Of a DNA stretch of 64,000 bases, positions 9,273-19,684 are shown one piece after another. Position 1 is the stretch's first letter; each line of letters opens with the position of its first letter. This DNA is from Actinosynnema pretiosum. Lineage in GTDB: Bacteria > Actinomycetota > Actinomycetes > Mycobacteriales > Pseudonocardiaceae. Location of the stretch: contig NZ_JAMTCF010000002.1 of the NCBI RefSeq assembly GCF_024171695.1, positions 372,001-436,000 of the forward strand, given 5' to 3'. The notes below the pieces were generated by a model. It was not told the origin of the DNA. It did no database searches and worked only from the letters and a program-made list of their open reading frames with translations. The translations under genes were made by a program, and so were the position numbers.

Positions 9273-9656
9273 ATGTTGCTCGTGTGCAGGTTCGACGTCC
9301 CGGAAGAGGCAGCCGAGCAGTTCACCGCCAGGGCCGCCGAGGCGCTGGCCCTGCTCACCGCCCAACCCGGTTGCCTGCGCGCCGACCTGGCCCGCTCGAT
9401 GGACGAGCCGGACCGCTACGCGCTGACGGCGGAGTTCGAGTCGGTCGTCGCCTACCGCCGCGCCCTGTCCCCGTTCCCGGTGCGCGAGGCGGTCGTGCCG
9501 CTGCTGTCCGAGGCGATCGCCGAGCAGTCCGGCACGTACGAGCCGCTGCTCGCGGCCAGCGGCGGCGAGGTCGACCGCAGGACCAGCCTGGTGGCGAGCG
9601 ACGCGTTCACGGTCCGGCTGGGGGAGGCGGCGGAGCCGAGCAGCAGGCCCCGGTAG
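9273..9656 (+). CDS. Antibiotic-biosynthesis-monooxygenase (ABM) domain protein
   Basis: 127 residues with the ferredoxin-like ABM fold: MLLVCRFDV at the N-terminus, AQPGCLRADL in the middle and an ALTAEFESVVAYRRAL segment. Members include cofactor-free monooxygenases and haem-degrading enzymes, and many are uncharacterised. The gene is divergent from ArsR-Zur with 135 bp between them and is followed by a long non-coding stretch. Confidence 0.8.
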   Translation: MLLVCRFDVPEEAAEQFTARAAEALALLTAQPGCLRADLARSMDEPDRYALTAEFESVVAYRRALSPFPVREAVVPLLSEAIAEQSGTYEPLLAASGGEVDRRTSLVASDAFTVRLGEAAEPSSRPR

Positions 9657-10484
9657 CGGGGCGCGCCGGGCGGGTGCGGGAATAAGCGCGTCAGGTTACC
9701 GGGCGGGGAGCGGTGTCGGTGACCCTGTTCGATTCAGAACGTTTCACGTCGTTCCAATCCGGTTCACCGGGCGCTCCTCCTTGCTAAAAACTCTCTTCTC
9801 GGCCACTCTGGTCGTCGCGGCACCCCGCTCGGGGCTCGGTGTCGCCCGCCGGTGGGGAGCGGTTTGCGGGAGGGGACTTTTTTGAGGATCGATGCCGTTG
9901 AATTTGGAATTTTTCCGGCACCGAGAGCAGGACGGCTCCGCTGCTCCTCGTGCTCGCTGTCCCCGACGTTGAATCACGGAATTCCCGGCGACGGGGGTGC
10001 GGTGATGTCCTCACCCCGAGGAGCGGCGCGGGAACTGCCCGAGGTCTGACTCCCCCTGGACATCCCGGAGCTCTCTTCCGCTGCACGTGACCTGGACGTG
10101 GGCATCGGGACTGAAGAAGGGCCTCCCATGGCGGTGGGGGGCCCTTCGCCCTCTCCCACGCCTTCTCGGGGCGTTGTGCGCCGGGAGTATGAGTCTCCCG
10201 TACCGCATCCGGTATAGCTCCGCACTATTGCGGAGCATAGGGGGATGAATTTCGCGTAGTCGATGCGAGCTGTCTCGGAACCTCCTGCGGCCGATGTCGA
10301 GCGGTCCTCTTGATTCGGTTCTCGCTCGCTACCTCTCTTTGACGATTCGGATATAGTCGCCTCTGCGCCTCCTGGGGCCTGCCAGCCCAGCTTTCGGGAG
10401 ATGTCGTGGATCAGACCCACGTCCAGGTCGGTCAACTTCGTTGATTTCACGTTCAGGGACGTCTCGAACAGCGGGGACGTCCAG
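9657..10484. other. Long intergenic stretch of lower GC; no convincing gene
   Basis: About 830 bp, visibly more AT-rich than the rest of the window, with T- and A-runs (around 9889 and 9906). Short frames exist on both strands, including a 26-codon frame at 9892-9972 after a TTGAGGA, but none has support. A hairpin at 10116-10147 (gaagggcc / ggcccttc) looks like a terminator, so a short RNA or tiny gene upstream of it is possible. Confidence 0.5.
10116..10147. terminator. Hairpin in the gene-free region
   Basis: 8-bp perfect outer arms (10116-10123 and 10140-10147) extended inward by TCCCA/TGGGG pairs. No recognised gene lies immediately upstream on either strand. Confidence 0.4.
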
Positions 10485-10724
10485 GTGAAGAGAGGTGTGC
10501 AGGCGAAGGTTCGTTTCATGTGCTTCCTGTGGATCACGGGCGTGGTCGCGCCCGCGATGCTCGCGGCGTTCCTGGTCGCCGGGTTCTCCGGGACGGAGAG
10601 CGCCACCGCTGCCGGGCTGGTCGCCGCTGCGGCGGCCGAGGTCGCGATCCGGTTGCTCAACACCCCTGGCTCCGGTGGGCGGGACGGCTCGGGCGGCGGC
10701 GCCCCCGTCCCCGCCGTGCTGTGA
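10485..10724 (+). CDS. Small putative membrane protein
   Basis: 79 residues from the GTG at 10485 (an upstream ATG-equivalent at 10401 would add 28 residues). A basic start (KRGVQAKVR) is followed by two hydrophobic segments, residues 12-32 and 38-56, with a short Gly/Ser tail. It is probably a two-helix inner-membrane protein. It lies 66 bp upstream of an HTH protein gene on the same strand. No family is recognised. Confidence 0.45.
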   Translation: MKRGVQAKVRFMCFLWITGVVAPAMLAAFLVAGFSGTESATAAGLVAAAAAEVAIRLLNTPGSGGRDGSGGGAPVPAVL

Positions 10725-10790
10725 CCTGACGACCTGACAGCGCCGAACCCCGTGCGGGACCCGAGGGCCTCGCACGGGCAGGAGGTCCCC

Positions 10791-11153
10791 ATGCCCCACT
10801 CCGATCCCGAGATCGCCCGCGCGGTCGAGGAATTCGCACTCTCCCTCCGGCGGGCTCGCCGAGAGGCTGGTGAGCCGTCCCTGCGGGAGTTGGCTCATCG
10901 GGCCAAGCCCCGAGGGTCGATCAGCACCTTCCAGCGCGCCTTCGCGGGGAATGCCCTGCCCTCCTGGGACACCGTCGACGCACTGCTCCACGCGGGGCTC
11001 GACCAGTCCGCCGAGCAGGTCGACCAGGTGTGGCGGCCCCGCTGGATCGCGGTGAAGGACCTGCTGTCGCCCCTGGGCGGGAGCGCGTTGCCAGGGCGGT
11101 CCGCCCCGGTCCTCTCACTGGCCGTGGCCACCGGGCGGCGGCGGAGCGCGTGA
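10791..11153 (+). CDS. XRE-like helix-turn-helix protein
   Basis: 120 residues from an ATG 4 bases after GGAGG. Residues 8-70 form an HTH of the actinobacterial XRE type: FALSLRRARREAGEPSLRELAHRA, then TFQRAFAGNALPSWDTVDALL. The C-terminus has no ligand domain. Similar short regulators are frequent in mycelial actinomycetes, usually with unknown targets. It may be translated with the small membrane protein upstream. Confidence 0.7.
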   Translation: MPHSDPEIARAVEEFALSLRRARREAGEPSLRELAHRAKPRGSISTFQRAFAGNALPSWDTVDALLHAGLDQSAEQVDQVWRPRWIAVKDLLSPLGGSALPGRSAPVLSLAVATGRRRSA

Positions 11154-11300
11154 CGTCCGGCGGGGGAGTTGTCGGGCTCCCCCGCCCCGCCGCGATCACC
11201 GCCCGTGATCCACACCCGCCCACGGTCGCCCGATGGGGAGCGCGGGCCGGGGACTACCCTGACGCATCCGTTTTCCCTGCCAGCCCCGATGGAGCTCCCC

Positions 11301-12686
<1,386 letters not shown>

Positions 12687-12719
12687 CCGCCCCCCGACGC
12701 CTCTCCTGACGCCTCCCCG

Positions 12720-12754
12720 GACGGCGCCCGCGCGACCACCGCGCGGGCGCCGTC
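12720..12754. terminator. Perfect 15-bp hairpin after glyS
   Basis: Arms 12720-12734 and 12740-12754 around a 5-base loop, 34 bp after the stop codon. Confidence 0.8.
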
Positions 12755-13074
12755 CGGCGTCCACGGGTGAGCCGCCGGTCTCCGGGAGCGGTCCCCGAAA
12801 GCATCGGCGGGGAAAGCTGATTCCACCGCTCACCCTTCCGGGTGGAGAATTCACCGTGATAACACCGTGATATGGAAATTCTTTCACGTTTTTCTGTCAC
12901 GGTCAGTAATGTGAAACCGTGTGCATGTTCCATCTCACCAACTACCGGGTGATACTTCGTCGCCACGGAGTAAAGCTGGGACGTCTTCAACCACCGCGTC
13001 ACCCTCCCCTGTGACACTGGAGTCACGAATCGGACAAACAGTCGCCGATTCCCACGATCGGGGAGGTGGTTGCG
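12755..13074. other. AT-richer intergenic promoter region
   Basis: No gene seen. Contains a tandem CACCGTGATA pair (about 12852-12872) and TTTCACG / GTGAAA elements around 12890-12920, in DNA clearly poorer in GC than its surroundings. It probably carries the promoter(s) for the small exported protein and the carbonic anhydrase unit. Confidence 0.45.
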
Positions 13075-13398
13075 GTGCGCTCGTCGGCGATCTTCCTCGT
13101 GCTCGCCCTGGTGGCCGCCTTCCTCACCTGCGAGGTCGACCCGGCGGCCGTCCGCTCGCACGGCGGGCACTCCGGGGGCCACTCCAGCAGCGAGGAGAAG
13201 ATCCCCCGCGAGCTGCGCGAAGCCCCCAAGTTCCGGGCGGGCGCCCTGGAGGAGCGGCGCGAGCGCCCCACCCGCCCCGTCGCCCGCCCGGCCTTCCCCG
13301 GCCGGTCGAACCCGCCCGCCACGATCTCCGCCCCGCCCGCCGAGCCGGACGCCGACCCGTGGACGTCCCCACCAGCCCTCCAGGTTTTCCGCAACTGA
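13075..13398 (+). CDS. Small putative secreted or membrane-anchored protein
   Basis: 107 residues, starting at the GTG at 13075, which is better spaced from GGGGAGG than the GTG at 13066. An N-terminal hydrophobic helix (AIFLVLALVAAFLTC) looks like a signal peptide with a poor lipobox (LTC). The mature part is His/Gly/Ser-rich at first (SHGGHSGGHSS), then Arg/Pro-rich. The histidines could bind metal. The function is unknown; the gene precedes the carbonic anhydrase by 95 bp and may share its transcript. Confidence 0.55.
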   Translation: MRSSAIFLVLALVAAFLTCEVDPAAVRSHGGHSGGHSSSEEKIPRELREAPKFRAGALEERRERPTRPVARPAFPGRSNPPATISAPPAEPDADPWTSPPALQVFRN

Positions 13399-13493
13399 TC
13401 CACCGCGCCGCGCCACCCCTCGCCGAAATTCCCCACCGCGAGGAGAAACCGCATTCCTGCGGGAGCAGTGACAATCGATCAGCGGAGCGCACA

Positions 13494-14129
13494 GTGGAAT
13501 TCACCTCTCTCGTCCAGCACGCCAGGACGCACGCCGACCGCAGGCCGGTCGACGCCGGGCGCAGGCTGGCCCAGGGCCAATCACCGACCGTCCTGTTCAT
13601 CACCTGCGCGGATTCCCGGATCGTCCCCTCGGCGATCACGGGGGCCGAACCCGGCAGCCTCTTCGAGCTGCGCACCGCGGGCAACGTGATCCCGCGCTTC
13701 ACCCCCGACTCGTCGTGCGCCGAGATCGCCACCATCGAGTTCGCCGTCGTCCAGCTGGCCGTCTCGGAGATCGTCGTCTGCGGCCACTCGCACTGCGGGG
13801 CGGTGCGCGCGCTGCACGCCGACGACCCGCTCGACCACCTCCCGCACCTGCGCCGCTGGCTCACCGAGCACCTCACGCCCGGCGAGCGCGCCGACGACCC
13901 CGCCCTGCGCCCCGAGGGCCGCAGGCACGTGCTCACCCAGCTCGACGCGCTCACCCGCTACCCGTTCGTGGCCGAGCGGGTCGCGAGCGGCGCGGTGCGC
14001 GTCCACGGCTGGTTCTACGACATCGAGACCGGCGTCGTGTCCACGCACGAGCCGCAGCCCACCGCGCGCACCGGGTCCGAGGGCCACCGCCGCCCCGCGC
14101 TCGAGGCCGCGGGCTTCCGCCCCCTGTGA
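13494..14129 (+). CDS. Beta-class carbonic anhydrase
   Basis: 211 residues from the GTG at 13494 (GGAG about 8 bases upstream). Zinc ligands are visible as CADSR (Cys, Asp-Arg dyad) and HSHCGAV (His, Cys), the hallmark of beta carbonic anhydrases. It interconverts CO2 and bicarbonate in the cytosol. Only 74 bp separate it from a SulP transporter gene, a pairing known in bacteria for bicarbonate uptake and use. The two probably form an operon. Confidence 0.93.
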   Translation: MEFTSLVQHARTHADRRPVDAGRRLAQGQSPTVLFITCADSRIVPSAITGAEPGSLFELRTAGNVIPRFTPDSSCAEIATIEFAVVQLAVSEIVVCGHSHCGAVRALHADDPLDHLPHLRRWLTEHLTPGERADDPALRPEGRRHVLTQLDALTRYPFVAERVASGAVRVHGWFYDIETGVVSTHEPQPTARTGSEGHRRPALEAAGFRPL

Positions 14130-14203
14130 GCCCGCTCGCGAACCCTGCGGCGAGCCCTCCCGCGAGTGCGGAAGCCACCCCCACGAACCTCACGGAGCCC
14201 CCA

Positions 14204-15661
14204 GTGACCGAACAGCTCCAGCAGCCCGTCCCCCGCGAGCGCGGGCCGGGCCGGAGAACCCGCATCGGGTCCACCCTCGTCCCCGACCTCGGCGCCTCGC
14301 TCGTGGTCTTCCTGGTGGCGCTGCCGCTGTGCGTCGGCGTCGCGGTGGCCTCCGGCGTGCCCGCCGAGCTGGGCATCGTCACCGGCGTGGTCGGCGGCGT
14401 CGTCGTCGGCCTGCTGCCCGGCAGCACCATGCAGGTCAGCGGCCCGGCGGCGGGCCTGACCGTCCTGGTGGCCGACACCGTCGCCACGCACGGCGCGGCC
14501 TCGCTGGGCCTGATCGTGCTCGGCGCGGGCCTGCTCCAGGTGCTCCTCGGCGCGCTGCGCCTGGGCCGCTGGTTCCGGGCCATCTCACCGGCCGTGGTGC
14601 AGGGGATGCTGGCCGGGATCGGCCTGGTGCTGATCCTCGGGCAGCTCTACCCGCTGGTGGGACGCGGCGCGCCGGGCACGACGGCCGAGAAGTTCTTCGG
14701 CCTGCCCGCGCTGGTCCCCGACCTGCTCGGCCCGGCAGCGGCGCTCGGCGCGCTGACCGTCGTCGTCGCCGTGCTGTGGAAGCGGCGCGCGCCCGCAGGC
14801 CTGGCGAAGGTGCCCGGCGTGCTGGTGGCCGTGGTGGTCGCCAGCGCGGTGGCGGTGCTGGTCGACGTGCCCCGCATCCGGGTGGGCGCCCTGGCCGACG
14901 AGCTGACCTTCGTCGGCGAGGCCCCGGTGACACCCGCGCTGATCGGGGTGGTGCTGACGTTCGCGCTGGTGGCGTCGGCGGAGAGCCTGTTCAGCGCCGC
15001 CGCCGTCGACCGGATGCACGACGGCCCGCGCACCCACTACGACCGCGAGCTCGTCGCGCAGGGCGTGGGCAACGCCCTGTGCGGCCTGGTCGGCGCGCTG
15101 CCGATGACGGCGGTGATCGTGCGCAGCGCGGCGAACGTCGACGCGGGCGCCCGCACCAGGGCGTCCAGGGTGCTGCACGGGGTGTGGCTGCTGGTGTTCG
15201 TGGCGCTGCTGCCGCAGACCCTGGCGTTCATCCCCCTCGCGGTGCTGGCGGGCCTGCTGGTGCACGCGGGCTGGAAGCTCCTGGAACCGCGCCGGGTGCT
15301 GGCGCTGGCCAGGACCGACCGGGCCGAGGCGGCGGTGCTGGTGCTGACGGCGGCCCTGATCGTCACCACCGACCTGCTGACCGGCACCCTCGCCGGCCTG
15401 CTGGCGGCGGTGGTGAAGACGGCGTGGGACGTGTCGAGGCTGAGCGTGACCGTCGACGGCGACCGCGTGGAGGTGCGCGGCAACGCGACCTTCCTGCGCC
15501 TGCCCCAGCTCCTGGACCGCCTGGAGGCGGTGCCGGGCGACCGCAGGCTGCGGCTGGACATGGCGGGCGTGCGGCACCAGGACCAGGCGTGCCGCCAGGC
15601 CGTGGAGCAGTGGGCGGCGCGCAGGGGGGACGTGGAGCTGATCGGGCCGGGCGCGGGCTGA
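14204..15661 (+). CDS. SulP-family anion (bicarbonate/sulfate) transporter
   Basis: 485 residues from a GTG. About 10-12 transmembrane helices are present, with the SulP pattern VVFLVALPLCVGVAVASG at the start and a conserved GLVGALPMTAVIVRSAANVDAGARTR region. The C-terminal stretch (VTVDGDRVEVRGNATFLRLPQLLDRL onward) is a degenerate STAS-like domain. Adjacent carbonic anhydrase favours bicarbonate as the substrate (inference); sulfate is the alternative. Confidence 0.9.
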   Translation: MTEQLQQPVPRERGPGRRTRIGSTLVPDLGASLVVFLVALPLCVGVAVASGVPAELGIVTGVVGGVVVGLLPGSTMQVSGPAAGLTVLVADTVATHGAASLGLIVLGAGLLQVLLGALRLGRWFRAISPAVVQGMLAGIGLVLILGQLYPLVGRGAPGTTAEKFFGLPALVPDLLGPAAALGALTVVVAVLWKRRAPAGLAKVPGVLVAVVVASAVAVLVDVPRIRVGALADELTFVGEAPVTPALIGVVLTFALVASAESLFSAAAVDRMHDGPRTHYDRELVAQGVGNALCGLVGALPMTAVIVRSAANVDAGARTRASRVLHGVWLLVFVALLPQTLAFIPLAVLAGLLVHAGWKLLEPRRVLALARTDRAEAAVLVLTAALIVTTDLLTGTLAGLLAAVVKTAWDVSRLSVTVDGDRVEVRGNATFLRLPQLLDRLEAVPGDRRLRLDMAGVRHQDQACRQAVEQWAARRGDVELIGPGAG

Positions 15662-15669
15662 TCACGCTC

Positions 15670-15703
15670 GGGCGGCGCGGGGCCCACCGGTCCCGCGCCG
15701 CCC
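15670..15703. terminator. Bidirectional hairpin between SulP and serpin genes
   Basis: 12-bp perfect arms 15670-15681 and 15692-15703 fill the gap between two convergent stop codons. Confidence 0.75.
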
Positions 15704-16759
15704 CTACGGCGAGACCACCTGCGCCAGGAAGAACACCGCCCCGGTGCGGGCGTGCCGCACCAGCAGCAGGTGCGGGCGGTCCACCCGCACCACCAGCGGT
15801 TCCTGCGCCGGGCGGAACGCCGCCGAGCGCATCAGCACCGCCGTCGCCGCCGCCCCCTCCAGACCCCGCTCGTCCACCCGCAGCACCGCCTCGTGCACCA
15901 CCTCGCCGACCACCAGCCTCGGGTCCGGGCTCAGCGCGGTCAGGTCCGCGTCCCCGCCGAACACCGACCGCACGCCCAGACCGCGCAGCGCCCCGCCCAG
16001 CAGGGCGGAGAACTCCAGCCGCGCCCTCGGCAGCGACAGGTCCACCCGCCGGTGCTCCAGCCCGTCCAGCACCTCGGGCACGCCGTCCAGCGCGCCCAGC
16101 TCGCCGTCCGGCAGCAGCACGACCAGCTCCACCCCGCCCTCGGCGGGCAGCGCGACCGCCTGCCACCCGGCGCGCGCGGCGTGCCGGGCGTTCGCGGTGA
16201 CCCGCATCGTCGGGACCGGGCGGGTCCCGGAGGGGGTGTGGAACGGCCGGTCGGCGGTCGCGCCCTCCGGGAACGCGGTCACCCACGCGGTCTTCAGGTA
16301 CAGCGCGTTGACCAGCACCGACACCGTGTCCGCCCGCACCGAGCCCGACCGGAGCAGCTGCGGGACCAGATCGCGGGTGGTCTGCGCGACGTCCGCGTTG
16401 ATCAGCGCGCGGGCGGCATCGGGGTCCGCCGCGAACGGGGCCGAGCGGGCCGCGCCACCGGGCCAGTCGGCCAGCCGCCGCAGGAAGCCGTCCACCAGCG
16501 GCAGGTCGTCGGCGGCCCACAGGGTGTTCGCCACGGCGAACTCGGCGGGCTCGCCCACCCCGCTCTCCCGCACCAGCTCGGGGCCACCGGGTCCGAGCAG
16601 CGCCAGCACCTCGTCGCGGGTCGGCCCGCGCCCCGCCTCGGCCAGCAGGGCGAGCGCGCTCGCCACCGAGTACGGCGACCAGCAGGCCGGGCGGGCGCGG
16701 TCCGGGGCCAGCGCGTCGTGCAGCGCCAGCGCGAACGTCAGGTGCCCTCGGTCGCGCAC
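15704..16759 (-). CDS. Serpin-family protease inhibitor
   Basis: 351 residues from a GTG. N-terminal WSPYSVASALALLAEAGRG and central ALYLKTAWVTAFPEGAT segments are serpin landmarks. A reactive-centre loop with hinge RGLEGAAATAV precedes a scissile region near RSAAF, and the C-terminal FFLAQVVSP strand is present. Serpins trap serine proteases by a suicide mechanism. The small alanine hinge argues for an inhibitory type, although P12 is Gly and P14 appears to be Leu rather than Thr/Ser. No signal peptide is visible, so it may act inside the cell or be released by lysis. Confidence 0.88.
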   Translation of the reverse strand: MRDRGHLTFALALHDALAPDRARPACWSPYSVASALALLAEAGRGPTRDEVLALLGPGGPELVRESGVGEPAEFAVANTLWAADDLPLVDGFLRRLADWPGGAARSAPFAADPDAARALINADVAQTTRDLVPQLLRSGSVRADTVSVLVNALYLKTAWVTAFPEGATADRPFHTPSGTRPVPTMRVTANARHAARAGWQAVALPAEGGVELVVLLPDGELGALDGVPEVLDGLEHRRVDLSLPRARLEFSALLGGALRGLGVRSVFGGDADLTALSPDPRLVVGEVVHEAVLRVDERGLEGAAATAVLMRSAAFRPAQEPLVVRVDRPHLLLVRHARTGAVFFLAQVVSP

Positions 16760-16828
16760 CCGATCACCTCCACACGTCGTCCGGGAACCGGGTGGGCGCC
16801 CTCAGCCACCACCCCAGTGTGCCACCGC

Positions 16829-18079
16829 TCACAGCCCTCGCACGTGGCTCCGGTGCCACGCCACCGCCTGCGCGTCCGTCAGCAGCGACACCTGGTCCAC
16901 GATCACCCGCAACCGCGCCGCGTCGTCCCCCGCCGCGTGCCACGCCGGGGCGAACGCCGGGTCCAGCGCCCCCGGCGCCCGCTCCAGCAGGGCGTGCGCC
17001 AGCTCGGTGATCAGCTCCCGCTGCCGCGCCTGCTCCGCCTTGCGCACCGGGTCGCTCATCACGTACCGCACCGCCATCGCCTTGAGCAGCGCCACCTCGG
17101 CCGCCGCCCGCTCCGGCACCACCAGCCCCGCCGCGTACCGGGTCAGCCGCCCGTCGCCGTGCTCCGCCCTGGTCGCCCCCACCGCAGCCGACGCGAACCG
17201 CCCCACCAGCTCGCTGGTCAACCGCTTGAGCGCGAACTGCGCGCGCAGCGTCGCGTCGTAGTGCCCCAGCTCGGCGATCACCGGCAGCACCGCCAGCTCC
17301 TCCGCCACCGCCTCCAGCTCGGCCACCGACCGCGTGGAGAAGTTCGCCGCCGCCAGCTCCGCGATCGCCGTCCGCTCCTCCGCGACCCCCAGCGAGTACA
17401 GGTTGATCCGGTGCGCCAGCACCCCGTCCTCGACGTCGTGCACCGAGTAGGCCACGTCGTCGGCCCAGTCCATGACCTGCGCCTCCAGGCAGCGCTCCCG
17501 CCCCGGCGCGCCCTCGCGCACCCAGTCGAACACCGCCAGGTCGTCCTCGTACGCGCCGAACTTCACCAGCCCCGGCTGCCTCGGCCACGGGTACTTCGTC
17601 GCCGCGTCCAGGCAGGCCCGCGTCAGGTTCAGCCCCCGGTCGGTCTTCGGCTCCAGCCGGGTCAGGATGCGCAGCGTCTGGGCGTTGCCCTCGAACCCGC
17701 CGCACGGCCCGGCCAGCTCGTTGAGGGCGCGCTCCCCGTTGTGCCCGAACGGCGGGTGGCCGATGTCGTGCGCCAGACCGGCGGTGTCCACCAGGTCCGG
17801 GTCGCAGCCCAGCTCCTCGCCGATGCCCCGGCCGATCTGGGCGACCTCCAGCGAGTGGGTCAACCGGGTGCGCGGCACACCGGTGACCTCGGCGCCCTCG
17901 CCGGGCCCCACCACCTGGGTCTTGCCCGCCAGCCTGCGCAGCGCCGCCGAGTGCAGCACCCGCGCCCGGTCCCGCGCGTACGGCGTGCGGCGCTCGGTGC
18001 GCGAACCGGGCAGCACGGCGGCCTTCGGCGGTTCGGGGAGGAGCCTGGCGCCGTCGTGGTCGGAGTAGCCGGGGTTCAT
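16829..18079 (-). CDS. dgt: Deoxyguanosinetriphosphate triphosphohydrolase-like protein
   Basis: 416 residues. It shows the HD-domain metal motif (HSLEVAQ then [16 protein letters not shown]) and a downstream [15 protein letters not shown], the dNTPase signature. The enzyme splits dNTPs to deoxynucleoside and triphosphate and so tunes DNA precursor pools. A TACTGT -10-like hexamer 6 bp before the ATG suggests a leaderless message. In mycobacteria dgt adjoins dnaG; here three genes lie between them. Confidence 0.93.
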   Translation of the reverse strand: MNPGYSDHDGARLLPEPPKAAVLPGSRTERRTPYARDRARVLHSAALRRLAGKTQVVGPGEGAEVTGVPRTRLTHSLEVAQIGRGIGEELGCDPDLVDTAGLAHDIGHPPFGHNGERALNELAGPCGGFEGNAQTLRILTRLEPKTDRGLNLTRACLDAATKYPWPRQPGLVKFGAYEDDLAVFDWVREGAPGRERCLEAQVMDWADDVAYSVHDVEDGVLAHRINLYSLGVAEERTAIAELAAANFSTRSVAELEAVAEELAVLPVIAELGHYDATLRAQFALKRLTSELVGRFASAAVGATRAEHGDGRLTRYAAGLVVPERAAAEVALLKAMAVRYVMSDPVRKAEQARQRELITELAHALLERAPGALDPAFAPAWHAAGDDAARLRVIVDQVSLLTDAQAVAWHRSHVRGL

Positions 18080-18151
18080 CCGAACACAGTAGGGGAGAAC
18101 GGGCGCCCCGGACGTGGCCGGGAAACGACGGGCGGGTTGAGATCCGCCGAC

Positions 18152-18790
18152 CTAGATGGGGATGTCGTCCACGGCGTCCACCGGGGCCTTGAGCAGGTGG
18201 TAGTACATCAGCGCCATGGTCTCGCGGCGGATGTAGTAGAGCTGCATCTCGCGGGTCTGCACGTTCGGGCCGCTGCGCGTCGGCGACGTCCACGCGTCAA
18301 GGCCCTGGTCCTCGGCCATGGTGCGGGCGCGCAGCGAGTGCCACGGGTCGCTGACGATCACCGCGGTCGTGAGCGAGCGCTCGTGGGCCCGCTCCGCGAC
18401 GGCCTTGATGCTGCCCAGCGTGTCGGTGCCCTCGCCGATCTCGATCACCCGGTCGGCGGGAACCCCGCGCTCCTCCAACCAGATCCGGCCCGCCTCGCCC
18501 TCGGTGAAGTTGTCGCCGGGCTGACGGCCGCCGGTGGTGACGATGTAGTCCACCACGTCCTGCTCGTACAGCCTGCGCGCGTGCTCCAGCCGGGCGGCCA
18601 GGACGTCCGAGGGGACCCCGTTGTACTGGGCGGCGCCGAGCACCACCGCCATGTCCGCGTGCGTGCGGTCGTCGTCCCGCGCCACCTGCCAGACCCGGAA
18701 CGTCGTGCCCCCTGTGACGATCAGGACGATCGCGATGCCCCCGAGCAGGGTTCTCTGGACGTAGCGGCGGAGCCGGGCCAGCAGCGTCAT
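18152..18790 (-). CDS. YdcF/SanA-like (DUF218) membrane-anchored protein
   Basis: 212 residues from the ATG at 18790 (GTG at 18796 is an alternative). One N-terminal transmembrane helix (TLLGGIAIVLIVTGGT) is followed by the DUF218 domain: MAVVLGAAQYNG, YIVTTGGRQPGDNFTEGEAG and VIVSDPWHSLRA. The family (ElyC, SanA) is linked to cell-envelope integrity and polyprenyl-carrier metabolism in E. coli. A second, divergent DUF218 protein lies in the mobile element at 24341-25003. Confidence 0.88.
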   Translation of the reverse strand: MTLLARLRRYVQRTLLGGIAIVLIVTGGTTFRVWQVARDDDRTHADMAVVLGAAQYNGVPSDVLAARLEHARRLYEQDVVDYIVTTGGRQPGDNFTEGEAGRIWLEERGVPADRVIEIGEGTDTLGSIKAVAERAHERSLTTAVIVSDPWHSLRARTMAEDQGLDAWTSPTRSGPNVQTREMQLYYIRRETMALMYYHLLKAPVDAVDDIPI

Positions 18791-18946
18791 GCGCACCGGG
18801 CCATGGTTCCACAAGCAGGGGTGTGGGCCGTTCGGCAGCCGTCCGGCGCGGCGGGGGACTGGGCGGGACGGGTGAACGCGGGTGCGCCGGGCGCGACTGC
18901 GGGTTCCCGGTTGCCGGGGCGCGCGGGGCGTTGCCAGGATCTGGGG

Positions 18947-19672
18947 ATGCCTGCGGAGCAGCCGACGATCCTCGCCACCTCGGGTGGTTTTCGCGCCGGG
19001 CGGCGCACCTCGCTGGAGTTCGGCGACCTGGTGCGGTTCGCCGTCGAGCTGTCCGGCGCGACCGGGCGGCCCCGGCTGCTGCACGTGGGCACCGCGAACG
19101 GGGACCAGCGGTTCTTCAACGCGCACCTGAGCGAGGCCGGGCAGGTCGCCGGGTGGGACGTGGCGCACCTGAACCTGTTCACCATGCCGCCGGTGGACGA
19201 CGTCGCCTCGTTCGTGCTGGAGCACGACGTGGTGTGGGTCGGCGGCGGGTCGGTGGCGAACCTGCTGGCGGTGTGGCGGGTGCACGGGCTGGGGCCGGTG
19301 TTCCGGCGCGCCTGGGAGGCCGGGGTGGTGCTCGGCGGGGTGTCCGCGGGGGCGATCTGCTGGTACGAGGGCGGGGTGACCGACTCGTTCGGGCCCGAGC
19401 TGCGCGTGGTGCGCGACGGGCTCGGGTTCCTGCCGTACGGCAGCGGGGTGCACCTGGACTCGGAGCCCGCGCGGCGACCTGCCGTGCGCGCGGCGGTGGG
19501 CGGCGGCGAGCTGCCGGTGACGCACTGCACGGACGACGGGGCGGGGTTGCTCTACCGGGGAGTGGAGCTGGTGGAGGCGGTCGCGGAGCGCGACGGCGCC
19601 GGGGCGTGCGTGGTGCGGCCCGACGGGAGCGGCGGGGTGGTGGAGGAGGCGCTGGACGTGCGACGGCTGTGA
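18947..19672 (+). CDS. Peptidase E-like (family S51) protein
   Basis: 241 residues. The catalytic serine lies in GGVSAGAICW, and the HVGTANGDQ and VGGGSVANLLAVW segments match S51 dipeptidases (peptidase E, cyanophycinase relatives). The likely reaction is cleavage of Asp-X or similar dipeptides in the cytosol. It is divergent from the YdcF-like gene (156 bp apart) and convergent with the sigma factor gene, 12 bp away. Confidence 0.88.
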   Translation: MPAEQPTILATSGGFRAGRRTSLEFGDLVRFAVELSGATGRPRLLHVGTANGDQRFFNAHLSEAGQVAGWDVAHLNLFTMPPVDDVASFVLEHDVVWVGGGSVANLLAVWRVHGLGPVFRRAWEAGVVLGGVSAGAICWYEGGVTDSFGPELRVVRDGLGFLPYGSGVHLDSEPARRPAVRAAVGGGELPVTHCTDDGAGLLYRGVELVEAVAERDGAGACVVRPDGSGGVVEEALDVRRL

Positions 19673-19684
19673 GCCGCCGCGACC

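Noticed and set aside
9892-9972. A 26-codon gene after TTGAGGA
   Set aside because: Too short for coding statistics, with no recognisable peptide family or neighbouring modification enzymes; noted only as a possibility.
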